Positions 55,113 through 63,464 of a DNA stretch of 64,000 nt are shown piece after piece. Every line of letters begins with the position of its first letter. Position 1 is the stretch's first letter. The stretch comes from an uncultured Candidatus Melainabacteria bacterium (GTDB lineage: Bacteria > Cyanobacteriota > Vampirovibrionia > Gastranaerophilales > Gastranaerophilaceae). The notes under the pieces were generated by a model. That model was not told the origin of the DNA. It saw only the letters and a program-made list of their open reading frames with translations, and did no database searches. Made by a program: the position numbers and the translations under genes. The DNA lies in assembly GCA_934747335.1 (NCBI GenBank), contig CAKVGS010000005.1:1-64000 (forward strand), given 5' to 3'.

Positions 55113-56096
55113 TTGAAATACAAACAGCTTACAAAAGAACAAATTTTAATATCACTAGACAGGCTAACACGTTTTAAGCCGACTAAAGAAAAATACTTGC
55201 GCGTTTTTTTTGACATAATTTTGAACAATATTATAGAACCCAAGTACAAAAAAACGGAATTAGAAACTTTTGATACAGAAATAATTAGGGATTTAGCAGT
55301 TGAAGTACTAAACGGCTCATTGGATGAAACTTCCACAAACAATATAAATACAAAATTATTAAATTACGAAAATTCTATTTTCAACAATGATGAGCAAACA
55401 CAAGTTCTGCTAAACAACAACATACATTACGATTCAGCAATAAAGCTTATTGATGAAAATTGTGTAGTAAATTTGCGTTGGCTAAAATCTTTAGCCGAAG
55501 ATGCAGATTTAAAACTCATGCGAGAAGAACACTATTTGAAATTTCCGATAGAAAAAGTCTTATTAGTAGAAGGTTTGACAGAAGAGACATTATTGCCGGC
55601 ATTCTCAAAATTCTTAGGGCATGACTTTTACCAAAAAGGGATTCAGGTAATTCCTGCGGGAGGGAAAAGTCAAGTCGTTAAGATGTATTATAAATTATCA
55701 GAAGAGTTAAAGCTACCTATATTTGTACTTCTTGATAAAGATGCAGAAGAAAATATTGCACAAATTAAACCAAAATTAAGAAATTGCGATAAAATCCATC
55801 TCGTTTCTTGCGGAGAGTTTGAAGATTTGTTGCCAAAATCTCTTATTATAAAAACTATAAACAAGCATTTGGAAAATTTTAACTCAATTAGCGAACAAGA
55901 TTTTGAAGAAGGAATTCCAAATGCAAAAAATTTAGAAAATATTTTCAAAACAAAAGGTTTACACGAGTTTAAAAAAGCTGAATTTGCAAAACTGGTAAGA
56001 ACAAATATTACAGAAAACACGGACGTTTCGGACGAAATAAAAGAAATTATTAAAGAAATATCAAACAAAACTCTTGACAGTCAATTTTGTTCCTGA
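55113..56096 (+). CDS. standalone OLD-like TOPRIM protein
   Basis: A 327-residue protein starting at TTG (55113) with AAGGA 8 bp upstream. Residues about 145-240 form a TOPRIM domain: VLLVEGLTEETLLPAFSKFL supplies the catalytic Glu, IQVIPAGGKSQVVKMYY follows, and PIFVLLDKDAEENIAQI gives the D-x-D-like acidic motif. This matches the C-terminal nuclease domain of OLD/Gabija-type proteins, but the N-terminal ABC ATPase is missing and replaced by about 140 residues of unrecognised helical sequence. It is between repeat arrays and a tRNA gene, an accessory-type location. Nuclease activity is inferred. Confidence 0.68.
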   Translation: MKYKQLTKEQILISLDRLTRFKPTKEKYLRVFFDIILNNIIEPKYKKTELETFDTEIIRDLAVEVLNGSLDETSTNNINTKLLNYENSIFNNDEQTQVLLNNNIHYDSAIKLIDENCVVNLRWLKSLAEDADLKLMREEHYLKFPIEKVLLVEGLTEETLLPAFSKFLGHDFYQKGIQVIPAGGKSQVVKMYYKLSEELKLPIFVLLDKDAEENIAQIKPKLRNCDKIHLVSCGEFEDLLPKSLIIKTINKHLENFNSISEQDFEEGIPNAKNLENIFKTKGLHEFKKAEFAKLVRTNITENTDVSDEIKEIIKEISNKTLDSQFCS

Positions 56097-56181
56097 TACT
56101 ATAAATCTTGTGGTTAATCCACAGCCGAAGTATAAAAGGTTTTTGATAAATAAATAGTTTTTACAAATTTTATAAAAATTT

Positions 56182-56254
56182 GCGCTTGTAGCTCAGCAGG
56201 TAGAGCACTCCCCTTTTAAGGGATAGGTCGCGCGTTCGAATCGCGCCAAGCGCA
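56182..56254 (+). tRNA. tRNA-Lys (anticodon TTT)
   Basis: A complete 73-nt cloverleaf: acceptor GCGCTTG/CAAGCGC (7 bp), D-arm GCTC/GAGC, anticodon loop CTTTTAA with TTT at 56215-56217, T-arm GCGCG-TTCGAAT-CGCGC and discriminator A. The anticodon stem has one mismatch at its base (C-T). CCA is not encoded. Decodes AAA/AAG. Confidence 0.95.
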
Positions 56255-56283
56255 ATTTTTTTTGTCAATTTTACTAAAGTTAA

Positions 56284-56367
56284 GCGCAAGCATTATTGTA
56301 CTTCACCAGCTAGAGAGTCCCCTTTTTGAGGGATAGGTCGTGCTTTGTACCGAATCGCGCCAAGCGC
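56284..56367 (+). pseudogene. degenerate tandem copy 1 of tRNA-Lys
   Basis: Retains CCCCTTTTTGAGGGATAGGT and CGAATCGCGCCAAGCGCA from the tRNA but has a rearranged 5' acceptor (GCGCAAG cannot pair with CAAGCGC), an inserted segment in the D-arm and a broken T-arm. A T-run and a 27-bp spacer similar to that of the real tRNA follow. Confidence 0.8.
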
Positions 56368-56396
56368 AATTTTTTTGTCAATTTTATTAAAGTTAA

Positions 56397-56480
56397 ACGC
56401 AAGCATTATTGTACTTCACCAGCTAGAGAGTCCCCTTTTTGTGGGATAGGTCGTGCTTTGTACCGAATCGCGCCAAGCGC
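56397..56480 (+). pseudogene. degenerate tandem copy 2 of tRNA-Lys
   Basis: Nearly identical to copy 1 at a period of 113 bp, sharing all its lesions, so it arose by duplication of the already decayed copy. It is not foldable as a tRNA. Confidence 0.8.
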
Positions 56481-56508
56481 AATTTTTTTTGTCTATACAC
56501 TTTTAATA

Positions 56509-56565
56509 GAAAAACCCTCACCCTAGCCCTCTCCCTTGGAGAGGGAATAACTCAAGTCGTTCATT
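56509..56565. repeat. module A repeat
   Basis: CACCCTAGCCCTCTCCCTTG followed by GAGAGGGAATAACTCAAGTC, the same module as in the arrays at 53262, 54697 and (inverted) 31928. It lies just upstream of rmlD. Confidence 0.75.
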
Positions 56566-56643
56566 TTTTGATAAAAAAAACCAATCTTTTATTACAAACA
56601 TATTCATGCTAAAATCCTTATATAAAATTTTAGAGGAGTAATA

Positions 56644-57468
56644 ATGAAAGTTCTTGTAACAGGTGCTAAAGGCATGCTTGGGCAGGATTTATGTCCGATT
56701 TTAGAAGATTACGGTTTTGAAGCAATAGAAACAGACTGTGACACCCTTGATATCACAAACGAATTAATGGTGCACAAGGTTTTTGATGATAAAAGCCCCG
56801 ATTATGTAGTACATTGTGCGGCTTACACCAATGTTGATAAAGCCGAAGAAGATTTGGAAACAGCTTCAAAAATTAATGTACAAGGTACAGAATATATTGC
56901 CAAAGCTTGTGCAAAGCACGATATTCCGCTTTTATACATATCAACTGACTATGTTTTTAACGGAAAAAAACAAACACCTTATTTAACGACTGATATTCCA
57001 AGCCCTATTAATAATTACGGATTTACAAAATATCAGGGTGAAGAAATTATCAAAAAATTATGTGATAAATACTATATTACAAGAACAAGTTGGCTTTATG
57101 GTCACCATGGCAAAAATTTTGTCGAAACAATGATATCACTAAAAGATAAAGATGTTCTAAAAGTTGTTGACGACCAAATAGGCTGCCCTACTTGGACAGT
57201 AGAACTTGCAACCGCAATTACGGGACTTTTGCAAACAGAAAATTATGGAACATACCATGTTTGCGGTTCAGGCTCAACCAGTTGGTACGGTTTTGCAAAA
57301 GAAATATTTGATTATCTCAATTTGGATGTTAATTTACAACCTTGCGAAACTTTAGAGTTTCCAAGACCTGCAAAGCGCCCTCATTACAGCGTAATGGAAA
57401 ACAACAAAATTTGCAGATTTTGGAAAGATGCGCTCCACGATTATTTAGATTTGAGAATAGAGGAATAA
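56644..57468 (+). CDS. rfbD: dTDP-4-dehydrorhamnose reductase
   Basis: Last step of dTDP-L-rhamnose synthesis. The 274-residue protein has the Rossmann motif VLVTGAKGMLGQDL, YVVHCAAYTNVDKAEED, LLYISTDYVFNGKKQTPYL and the SDR catalytic Tyr/Lys in INNYGFTKYQGEE, plus VVDDQIGCPTWTVELA. TTTTAGAGGAGTAATA is a strong ribosome site. dxr follows after 1 bp; rfbA is at 61759, rfbB and rfbC are not in the window. Confidence 0.95.
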   Translation: MKVLVTGAKGMLGQDLCPILEDYGFEAIETDCDTLDITNELMVHKVFDDKSPDYVVHCAAYTNVDKAEEDLETASKINVQGTEYIAKACAKHDIPLLYISTDYVFNGKKQTPYLTTDIPSPINNYGFTKYQGEEIIKKLCDKYYITRTSWLYGHHGKNFVETMISLKDKDVLKVVDDQIGCPTWTVELATAITGLLQTENYGTYHVCGSGSTSWYGFAKEIFDYLNLDVNLQPCETLEFPRPAKRPHYSVMENNKICRFWKDALHDYLDLRIEE

Positions 57469-57469
57469 A

Positions 57470-58585
57470 ATGAAAAAGAAAATAAGTATATTAGGTTCAA
57501 CAGGCTCAATCGGCAGACAAGCTCTTGAAGTAATCGAAAAACTTCAGGATAAGTTTGAAATTATAGCTTTAACGGCGGGTGCCAATACCGAACTTTTGAA
57601 CGAACAAATAAAAAAGTTTAAACCAAAATATGCTTATGCAGAAAAAATAAACGAAATTGTTGGCGCTAAGCCTTTGAGTTTGGAAGAAATTTGCTCAAAC
57701 AAAGAAAATGATATCATTTTGGTAGCTGTTTCGGGCAGAATAGGTTTAAGACCAACAATCACAGCTATTAACAATGGAATTGATATTGCTTTGGCAAACA
57801 AAGAAACGCTTGTCATGGCAGGTGATATTGTCATGCCATTAGCGAAAGAAAAAGGCGTAAAAATTGTTCCAGTTGACAGTGAACATTGCGCAATTCACCA
57901 GTGTATCAAAAACGTTACTCAGGTTGACAAATTAATAATTACGGCCTCAGGCGGGCCATTTTTGAAGAAAACGGTAGAAGACATGAAAAATGCTACTGTT
58001 GAACAAGCTTTAGCGCATCCTCGTTGGAATATGGGACGTAAGATTACGGTTGACAGTGCAACTCTTATGAACAAAGGCTTAGAAGTTATTGAAGCGCATC
58101 ATTTGTTTGGTATGGATTATGACGACATTCAAGTTGTTGTTCACCCTCAAAGTATTGTGCATTCTGCCATTGAATACGTTGATGGAAGCGTTATTGCACA
58201 ATTGGGATTGCCAAGCATGCACATTCCTATTCAGTACGCAATTACTTATCCCGAAAGATACGAAGGCATAAAATCAAAAAGTTTCAACTTTGCTGAAATT
58301 GCACATTTGGATTTCGAAGAACCTGATTGGGATAAATTTAAAGCTCTCAAATTAGCGTATAACGCAGGCAGAGTAGGTGGTTCAGCAACTGTTTGTTTGA
58401 ATGCCTCAAACGAAGAAGCCGTATTTGCATTTTTAAAAGGTCAAATAAAATTATTTGATATTATTGAGTCTGTTGAAAAAATGATGGCAGAGCACAAGGT
58501 AATAAAATCACCTGATTTAGATGAAATTTTCGCAATAGACGAAGAAATTCGACACAAAACCAAAGAATTATTTAAGGTTTTATAG
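57470..58585 (+). CDS. dxr: 1-deoxy-D-xylulose 5-phosphate reductoisomerase
   Basis: First committed step of the MEP isoprenoid pathway. The 371-residue protein has ILGSTGSIGRQALEVIEK, DIALANKETLVMAGDIVM, IVPVDSEHCAIHQCI, ITASGGPFLKK, AHPRWNMGRKITVDSATLMN and VVHPQSIVHSAIEYVDGSVI, including the metal-binding Asp/Glu residues. Cotranscribed with rfbD. Confidence 0.96.
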   Translation: MKKKISILGSTGSIGRQALEVIEKLQDKFEIIALTAGANTELLNEQIKKFKPKYAYAEKINEIVGAKPLSLEEICSNKENDIILVAVSGRIGLRPTITAINNGIDIALANKETLVMAGDIVMPLAKEKGVKIVPVDSEHCAIHQCIKNVTQVDKLIITASGGPFLKKTVEDMKNATVEQALAHPRWNMGRKITVDSATLMNKGLEVIEAHHLFGMDYDDIQVVVHPQSIVHSAIEYVDGSVIAQLGLPSMHIPIQYAITYPERYEGIKSKSFNFAEIAHLDFEEPDWDKFKALKLAYNAGRVGGSATVCLNASNEEAVFAFLKGQIKLFDIIESVEKMMAEHKVIKSPDLDEIFAIDEEIRHKTKELFKVL

Positions 58586-58591
58586 TGTAAA

Positions 58592-58620
58592 TGTAACAAT
58601 CTTTTAAAATTTCGTTACAA
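58592..58620. promoter_or_regulatory. TGTAACAAT ... CGTTACAA inverted boxes
   Basis: TGTAAC (58592-58597) and GTTACA (58614-58619) are inverted, 22 bp apart (about two helical turns), upstream of the large hypothetical membrane protein gene. Same motif type as 30573-30603 and 127-144. Confidence 0.35.
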
Positions 58621-58688
58621 ACTAGCAACTTTTATTGTTCAGCGTACTTTAATTAGATGTAGGAATGTATTGTCATGGTAGGTCTTAT

Positions 58689-60557
58689 TTGAAAGTACAA
58701 AGCTCAACAGTTCAAAATACTAATAGAAATGATAAGCAAGAGAAATCCAATGTAGCATTTAAATCAGGCATGGTTAACGCCTTGAACGCTTCAGGTGCGA
58801 TTATGCAAGGTATTGAAAATGGAGGTTTTCTTGCGTCGTTCTTAATTCAGGATGGAATTGGCATGACCGTTCCACGTACGGCTGCGGGTTTTTTGCGTGA
58901 CAAAGAACACACAGGTCACTACAATGTACAAGAAGGTTTCGAAGTATTGGGCAGAGAAGGTTTGACAGGTCCTTGCATGATGGCTGTTGCACCTTTATCA
59001 TTGTTAATCGCAGCAAAATTCGGCCGTTCAACAAGTGTTAACACTCAATTAATAAAACGTTTTGGCAACAGTTTAAAAGAAATATTGGCAAAACCTGAAT
59101 TTGACAAATCTCTATTAAAAGATGCCGAAAAATTCAAAAATGAGTTTTATAAAACTAACATTGAAAAAATATTAGGCGAAACAGTTGGTAAAGAAAATGC
59201 CTCAAAAGATTCTGTTGAGTATATTTTAAAACAGATTAACAATATGGAAAAAATTCCTACTGACGCAAAATTAGAAAAATTCAGAGGGAAATCCAAATAC
59301 AAAAATCAATGTATGCAAAATATTATTGAGCATATCAATAATGTTAAATATAAAACCAGTGATGATTTGAATATGCTGCAAAAAGTTAAATTCGGCTCTG
59401 AAAAACTGGACAGCATTAAGAAATTTAAAACAAAAGATACAATTGATGCAATGATTAAGTATACAGATGACGCAATCGTTGCGAACAAACATTTGGATAA
59501 ATTAGATGAACTTCAAGCTGAAAGTATTAAAAATAAATCATTGGCAAAAAGAATGATTACAAATGTTGCAATGATTTTTGCAACATTGGGTGTTCTTTCG
59601 GTACTTCCTAAAATTTATGCAAGAAATAGCGTAGCTCCGGGTGCAAGAAAAGCTCCCGAAGAAAATAAAAACGAAGAAGTATCATTCAAGGGAAAGGGAA
59701 AGCCCGGACTTTTGGAAAGACTTGGTAAATTAATCGGTAAAAATAACAGCGATTTTGCTTCGCATGAACTTGAATACAACGGTCATAACTTTACAAATTC
59801 CTTAATGGCAGGGCTATCTATATTCGGTTTGCTTACTCCTAGAGGATTGCATGCTTATAACAGAGCTCAGAAAGATGAAAACGGCAAAAAAGATTTAACA
59901 GAATTATATGAAATCTTGCTAAGAGATTTAACATCAAGCTTAGCAGTTGTATTTGCAGTTCCAATGGGAACTAGAGCTTTTGTAACTTCTTATGAAAAGA
60001 ATTCAGGCTTTGTTCTTATGCATAAAGACAGAAGTATGGGAAAAACTAAAACAATTGCAGATTTATTCAATCCTTACTCAAAATCTCATGTACTTACCAA
60101 CGCTGAAATATCAGCATTATATGACAATGTAAATTCTAAAGATAAAATGTTGAACTTCTGTAAATATATCGACAAAAACGGCGGTGATTTGCAAAAAATC
60201 ATTTCTAAATCTGAAAATGCAGAAGAAATGTTTAACAGTTCTTCTCTTGATTTGAAATCACTTAAAGGTATGAAAAAAGCCGATAAAAACAAGAAAATTA
60301 TATCTTTTGTAGAAAAATTTGATAAATCGGATGAACTGATCACTAAAGTTATGAAAGGTGCAGGAAAGGGTCGTGGCAACAAGATTGCATCATTTGCAAG
60401 AGGTTTGAACTCTATGCCGGGCTTATTGACAACATTCTTCATATCTCCATACTTATTGGGTTGGTTTATTCCTCGATTGACTTATAAGAACACAAGAAGA
60501 ATTCACGAAAAACAAGACAGAGAACGTGAAGCAAAAAATCTTTCAACTAATGCCTAA
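58689..60557 (+). CDS. large hypothetical membrane protein with FK(S/G)G motifs
   Basis: A 622-residue protein read from the TTG at 58689 (MKVQSSTVQN...), which has GGTAGG 6 bp upstream; a longer frame opens at 58665 but its ATG abuts its only AGGA. The N terminus contains NVAFKSGMVNALN and an internal segment reads EEVSFKGKGKPG, the same short F-K motif as other hypothetical proteins here. Hydrophobic segments lie near residues 95-110, 300-315, 375-392, 415-430 and 590-605. No known family is recognised. Long charged helices separate the hydrophobic parts. Envelope location is inferred from the membrane segments. Confidence 0.7.
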   Translation: MKVQSSTVQNTNRNDKQEKSNVAFKSGMVNALNASGAIMQGIENGGFLASFLIQDGIGMTVPRTAAGFLRDKEHTGHYNVQEGFEVLGREGLTGPCMMAVAPLSLLIAAKFGRSTSVNTQLIKRFGNSLKEILAKPEFDKSLLKDAEKFKNEFYKTNIEKILGETVGKENASKDSVEYILKQINNMEKIPTDAKLEKFRGKSKYKNQCMQNIIEHINNVKYKTSDDLNMLQKVKFGSEKLDSIKKFKTKDTIDAMIKYTDDAIVANKHLDKLDELQAESIKNKSLAKRMITNVAMIFATLGVLSVLPKIYARNSVAPGARKAPEENKNEEVSFKGKGKPGLLERLGKLIGKNNSDFASHELEYNGHNFTNSLMAGLSIFGLLTPRGLHAYNRAQKDENGKKDLTELYEILLRDLTSSLAVVFAVPMGTRAFVTSYEKNSGFVLMHKDRSMGKTKTIADLFNPYSKSHVLTNAEISALYDNVNSKDKMLNFCKYIDKNGGDLQKIISKSENAEEMFNSSSLDLKSLKGMKKADKNKKIISFVEKFDKSDELITKVMKGAGKGRGNKIASFARGLNSMPGLLTTFFISPYLLGWFIPRLTYKNTRRIHEKQDREREAKNLSTNA

Positions 60558-60561
60558 CTAA

Positions 60562-61227
60562 TTACAGATAATTAGATAAAATAGATTTAACGTAATTTTG
60601 TGTTTCTTTATAAGGCGGCACGCCATCGTATTTGTCGACAGCTCCAGGGCCTGCATTATATGCAGCGAGTGCAAGAATTACATTTCCATTATATTTGTTA
60701 AGCATTGATTTTAAATATTTAACTCCGCCTTCTACATTCTGTTCAGGATCCATTGCGTTTGTAACGCCCAAACCTTTTGCAGTTGCAGGCATTAATTGCA
60801 TTAATCCCATTGCACCAACTTTTGATTTAGCATTAGGATTAAAACCTGATTCTTGTTTAATCAATGCATTAACAAGTTTTTCATCAACGCCATGTTTTTT
60901 AGAAATTTTTGAAACCAAACCTTTAATCTGTTCTCTTGTTGTAACTTTTTCAGCGACTCCTGATGCTTTTGCTGTATAAATATTAGCGTTAACTCTTGTT
61001 GAAGGATTTGTAAGTAAGTCCCCAAACTTAACTTGTGCGGAATTTTTTAATACATTATCAAAAGATTGAATCTTATTATTTGTATCAGATAACGCGTTTG
61101 CATTCTTTTCAACAGGTGCCCATTGTGAATTAAGATTATTCACATAATTATTCATTTGAACAGCTCTTTGCATAGCGCTTGATTTACCTGAAGATGTTAA
61201 TAAATTCTGAATCATTGACGAAAACAT
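60562..61227 (-). CDS. lytic transglycosylase (SLT domain)
   Basis: A 221-residue protein starting at 61227 (MFSSMIQNLLTSSGKSS), preceded by AAAGGA; an upstream in-frame ATG at 61245 has no ribosome site. The C-terminal half is a family 1 SLT domain: LVNALIKQESGFNPNAKSKV with catalytic Glu, GAMGLMQLMPATAKGLG, DPEQNVEGGVKYLKSML and LALAAYNAGPGAVDKYDGVP. It cleaves peptidoglycan to 1,6-anhydro-muropeptides. No classical signal peptide is visible, so the secretion route is unclear; related proteins act during pilus or flagellar assembly. Confidence 0.9.
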   Translation of the reverse strand: MFSSMIQNLLTSSGKSSAMQRAVQMNNYVNNLNSQWAPVEKNANALSDTNNKIQSFDNVLKNSAQVKFGDLLTNPSTRVNANIYTAKASGVAEKVTTREQIKGLVSKISKKHGVDEKLVNALIKQESGFNPNAKSKVGAMGLMQLMPATAKGLGVTNAMDPEQNVEGGVKYLKSMLNKYNGNVILALAAYNAGPGAVDKYDGVPPYKETQNYVKSILSNYL

Positions 61228-61386
61228 AGTTATAAATCCTTTCAATAATTATGTCGGATATTAATTATTAAACTTTAGAAATAAAAATCAAATATCCACC
61301 ATTTGGTTTAATAATATTTTTTTTATTGTCAAAAATTTATACGATAAACGATTGAAAAAGCGATATATAGATGATATTATTTAGAC

Positions 61387-61749
61387 ATGTTAAAAAAGTG
61401 TTTATTAATTTTAGTATTAACATTGTTTTTGCCCGCTTTCGCAGGTGAAGTAGAAAACGCAATCAATAAAGGATATAACGTGTTTTTGTATCTCTATACA
61501 CCAGATTGCGGTTATTGTAAAAAGTTTTCACCAAAATATGACAAACTTTCCAAATTATATGACGGACAATACAACTTTTTCAAAATTGACGCAAGTACTG
61601 ACTACGGACGCGATTTAATGATTAAATATCGTGGAATGTATGTACCTTATGTATTATTACTTAATAATAAAAAAGGCGTACAAGTTAATCCGGATTGCTT
61701 AATGGACAATGTTTGCATAGAAAGAAATATGAAATATTTTAGAGGATAA
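61387..61749 (+). CDS. secreted thioredoxin-fold protein (CGYC)
   Basis: A 120-residue protein with a signal peptide (MLKKCLLILVLTLFLPAFAG) and a thioredoxin-like domain with active site YTPDCGYCKKFSPKYDKLSK and cis-Pro region GMYVPYVLLLNN. Two further Cys near the C terminus (NPDCLMDNVCIE) could form a structural disulfide. It should act as a periplasmic thiol oxidoreductase. It ends 9 bp before rfbA, so they are cotranscribed though functionally unrelated. Confidence 0.85.
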   Translation: MLKKCLLILVLTLFLPAFAGEVENAINKGYNVFLYLYTPDCGYCKKFSPKYDKLSKLYDGQYNFFKIDASTDYGRDLMIKYRGMYVPYVLLLNNKKGVQVNPDCLMDNVCIERNMKYFRG

Positions 61750-61758
61750 GGAGTTTTT

Positions 61759-62646
61759 ATGAAGGGAATTGTATTAGCAGGAGGAGCAGGAACAAGATTA
61801 TATCCGGCATCACAGCCTATTTCAAAAATTTTATTACCGATTTATGATAAACCAATGATTTATTATCCGCTTTCAACTTTAATGTTAGCAGGTATTAAAG
61901 ATATATTAATCATTACCAATGAACTCGATTATGATAACTTCATCAAAGTTTTGGGTGACGGTTCTCAATTTGGTTTGAACTTACACTACAAAATACAATA
62001 TGTTCAAAGAGGTATTGCAGACGCATTTTTAATTGCAGAAAATTTTATTGCAGGAGATGATGTTGCTTTAATTTTGGGTGACAATATTTTCCACGGTCAC
62101 GGCTTCTCTACAATAATGAAAAATGCCCTAAAAAAACACGCCGGTGCAACCGTTTTTGGTTACACTGTTAAAGACCCTGAAAGATTCGGCGTTGTTGAAT
62201 TTGATGAAAACCAAAAAGCAATCTCTTTAGAAGAAAAACCCGCTCATCCGAAATCAAATTATGCGGTAACAGGTTTATACTTCTACGACAACAAGGTTTG
62301 TGATTTTGCAAAACAGCTTAAACCATCCGCCAGAGGCGAATTGGAAATAACAGATTTAAACAGAATATACTTAGAACGCGGAGAATTAAATGTAGAAATT
62401 CTTGGACGCGGTTTTGCTTGGCTTGATACAGGAACACATGATTCAATGCTTCAAGCAAGTTTATTTGTTCAAACAATGGAATTGAATAAAGGCGTTAAAA
62501 TTTCTTGCTTGGAAGAAATTGCTTTTAATCAAGGATTTATTACAAAAGACGAATTGCTTAAAAAGATTGAAAAATACGGTACAAAGAACGATTATTACAA
62601 CTATGTTCGCACGGTAATAGAGCATCCAACACCTGCGTTTGTTTAA
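61759..62646 (+). CDS. rfbA: glucose-1-phosphate thymidylyltransferase
   Basis: First step of dTDP-rhamnose synthesis, forming dTDP-glucose. The 295-residue protein has GIVLAGGAGTRLYPASQPIS, KILLPIYDKPMIYYPLSTLM, ALILGDNIFHGHGF, GVVEFDENQKAISLEEKPAH and GFAWLDTGTHDSMLQAS, complete for RmlA. GAGTTTTT is a poor ribosome site, consistent with coupling to the upstream gene. rfbD is 4 kb upstream. Confidence 0.96.
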   Translation: MKGIVLAGGAGTRLYPASQPISKILLPIYDKPMIYYPLSTLMLAGIKDILIITNELDYDNFIKVLGDGSQFGLNLHYKIQYVQRGIADAFLIAENFIAGDDVALILGDNIFHGHGFSTIMKNALKKHAGATVFGYTVKDPERFGVVEFDENQKAISLEEKPAHPKSNYAVTGLYFYDNKVCDFAKQLKPSARGELEITDLNRIYLERGELNVEILGRGFAWLDTGTHDSMLQASLFVQTMELNKGVKISCLEEIAFNQGFITKDELLKKIEKYGTKNDYYNYVRTVIEHPTPAFV

Positions 62647-62705
62647 GCACAATAACTAAAGTCGTTCAAACAATATCGATTTGTTGCGTTAATTTAACGC
62701 ATGTC

Positions 62706-62751
62706 ACCCCCTCCCTCGGGGGAGGGTGCCGAAGGCAGGAGAGGGTGTTAT
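62706..62751. repeat. module D repeat
   Basis: CCCTCCCTCGGGGGAGGGTG followed by CCGAAGGCAGGAGAGGGTGT, a hairpin with CCCTC/GAGGG arms. Same module as 30161 and 32095-32162. It lies between rfbA and rpsU. Confidence 0.7.
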
Positions 62752-62866
62752 AAAAATTTAGTCTAAAGAGTTGTAAAGAAGAAATTACAACCGCTTGAAA
62801 TTTGAAAAGGGTTGTTATAACATAATCATGTATTACAAATATGCTATAAAGGTGGTGAAAATATAA

Positions 62867-63040
62867 ATGGCAGAAGTTAAAGTTGGCGAAAACGAAAGTA
62901 TCGAAAGCGCTTTAAGAAGATTCAAAAAGAAAATTCAAAAAGCTGGTATCTTATCAGAAGTTAAAAAACGTGAAAGATATGAAAAGCCAAGCGTAAAGAG
63001 AAAACGCAAATCTGAAGCAGCTCGTAAACGCAAGGTATAA
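62867..63040 (+). CDS. rpsU: 30S ribosomal protein S21
   Basis: A 57-residue protein, too short for common ORF cutoffs. It begins AEVKVGENESIESALRRFKK, then KIQKAGILSEVKKRERYEKP, and ends in the basic tail KRKRKSEAARKRKV, the S21 family pattern throughout. AAAGGTGGTGA is a strong ribosome site and a terminator follows 11 bp after the stop. S21 helps initiate translation on the 30S platform. Confidence 0.96.
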   Translation: MAEVKVGENESIESALRRFKKKIQKAGILSEVKKRERYEKPSVKRKRKSEAARKRKV

Positions 63041-63051
63041 ATAAATTTAAA

Positions 63052-63084
63052 AAAAGCGGTTGATTAAAAATCAATCGCTTTTTT
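63052..63084 (+). terminator. Rho-independent terminator of rpsU
   Basis: AAAGCGGTTGATT pairs with AATCAATCGCTTT (one G-T pair) around an AAA loop, followed by a T-run. Confidence 0.9.
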
Positions 63085-63125
63085 AGCTTTATAATTTACT
63101 TCTAAAACACTTCTATTATTTACAA

Positions 63126-63449
63126 TTATTCAACTTTTAAAGCTTTCACAAATTTGTACAAAGTTTCAATTTTTTCTCTATTTTTTATTTCAGAAATATC
63201 TTTCATAATTTCATTAACCAATTCTTCTTGCGGTTTTAAATGGTCAAATGCAAACAACTCAAAAGAGGTAATATTAAACACTTTGCAAAACATCTCTAAA
63301 GTTTCTGCTTTTACAAAATTCTCACCATTTTCAATTCCACACAATGTTCTTGTGGAAATCTGCATCTTTTCAGCCAACTGCTCTTGCGTATAGCCGAATT
63401 TAGTACGCATTCGTTTTATTTTTTGTCCTAGCAGTTTTTTAAAATTCAC
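63126..63449 (-). CDS. XRE-family HTH transcriptional regulator
   Basis: A 107-residue protein starting at GTG (63449) with GAGAGG upstream. Residues 1-65 are a Cro/C1-type helix-turn-helix: LGQKIKRMRTKFGYTQEQLA, EKMQISTRTLCGIENGENFV and METLEMFCKVFNITSFELFA-like helices. The remaining 40 residues are a charged helix, likely for dimerisation. Two palindromes (63465-63494 and 63522-63539) lie in the divergent intergenic region and are candidate operators, so autoregulation and control of the divergent gene at 63734 are plausible. Confidence 0.88.
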   Translation of the reverse strand: MNFKKLLGQKIKRMRTKFGYTQEQLAEKMQISTRTLCGIENGENFVKAETLEMFCKVFNITSFELFAFDHLKPQEELVNEIMKDISEIKNREKIETLYKFVKALKVE

Positions 63450-63464
63450 AAAGTTACCTCTCTC

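Noticed and set aside
56281..56483. CRISPR-like direct repeat with 113-bp period
   Set aside because: Only two units, the unit is clearly a degenerate tRNA plus spacer, and there is no repeat-spacer alternation or cas gene.
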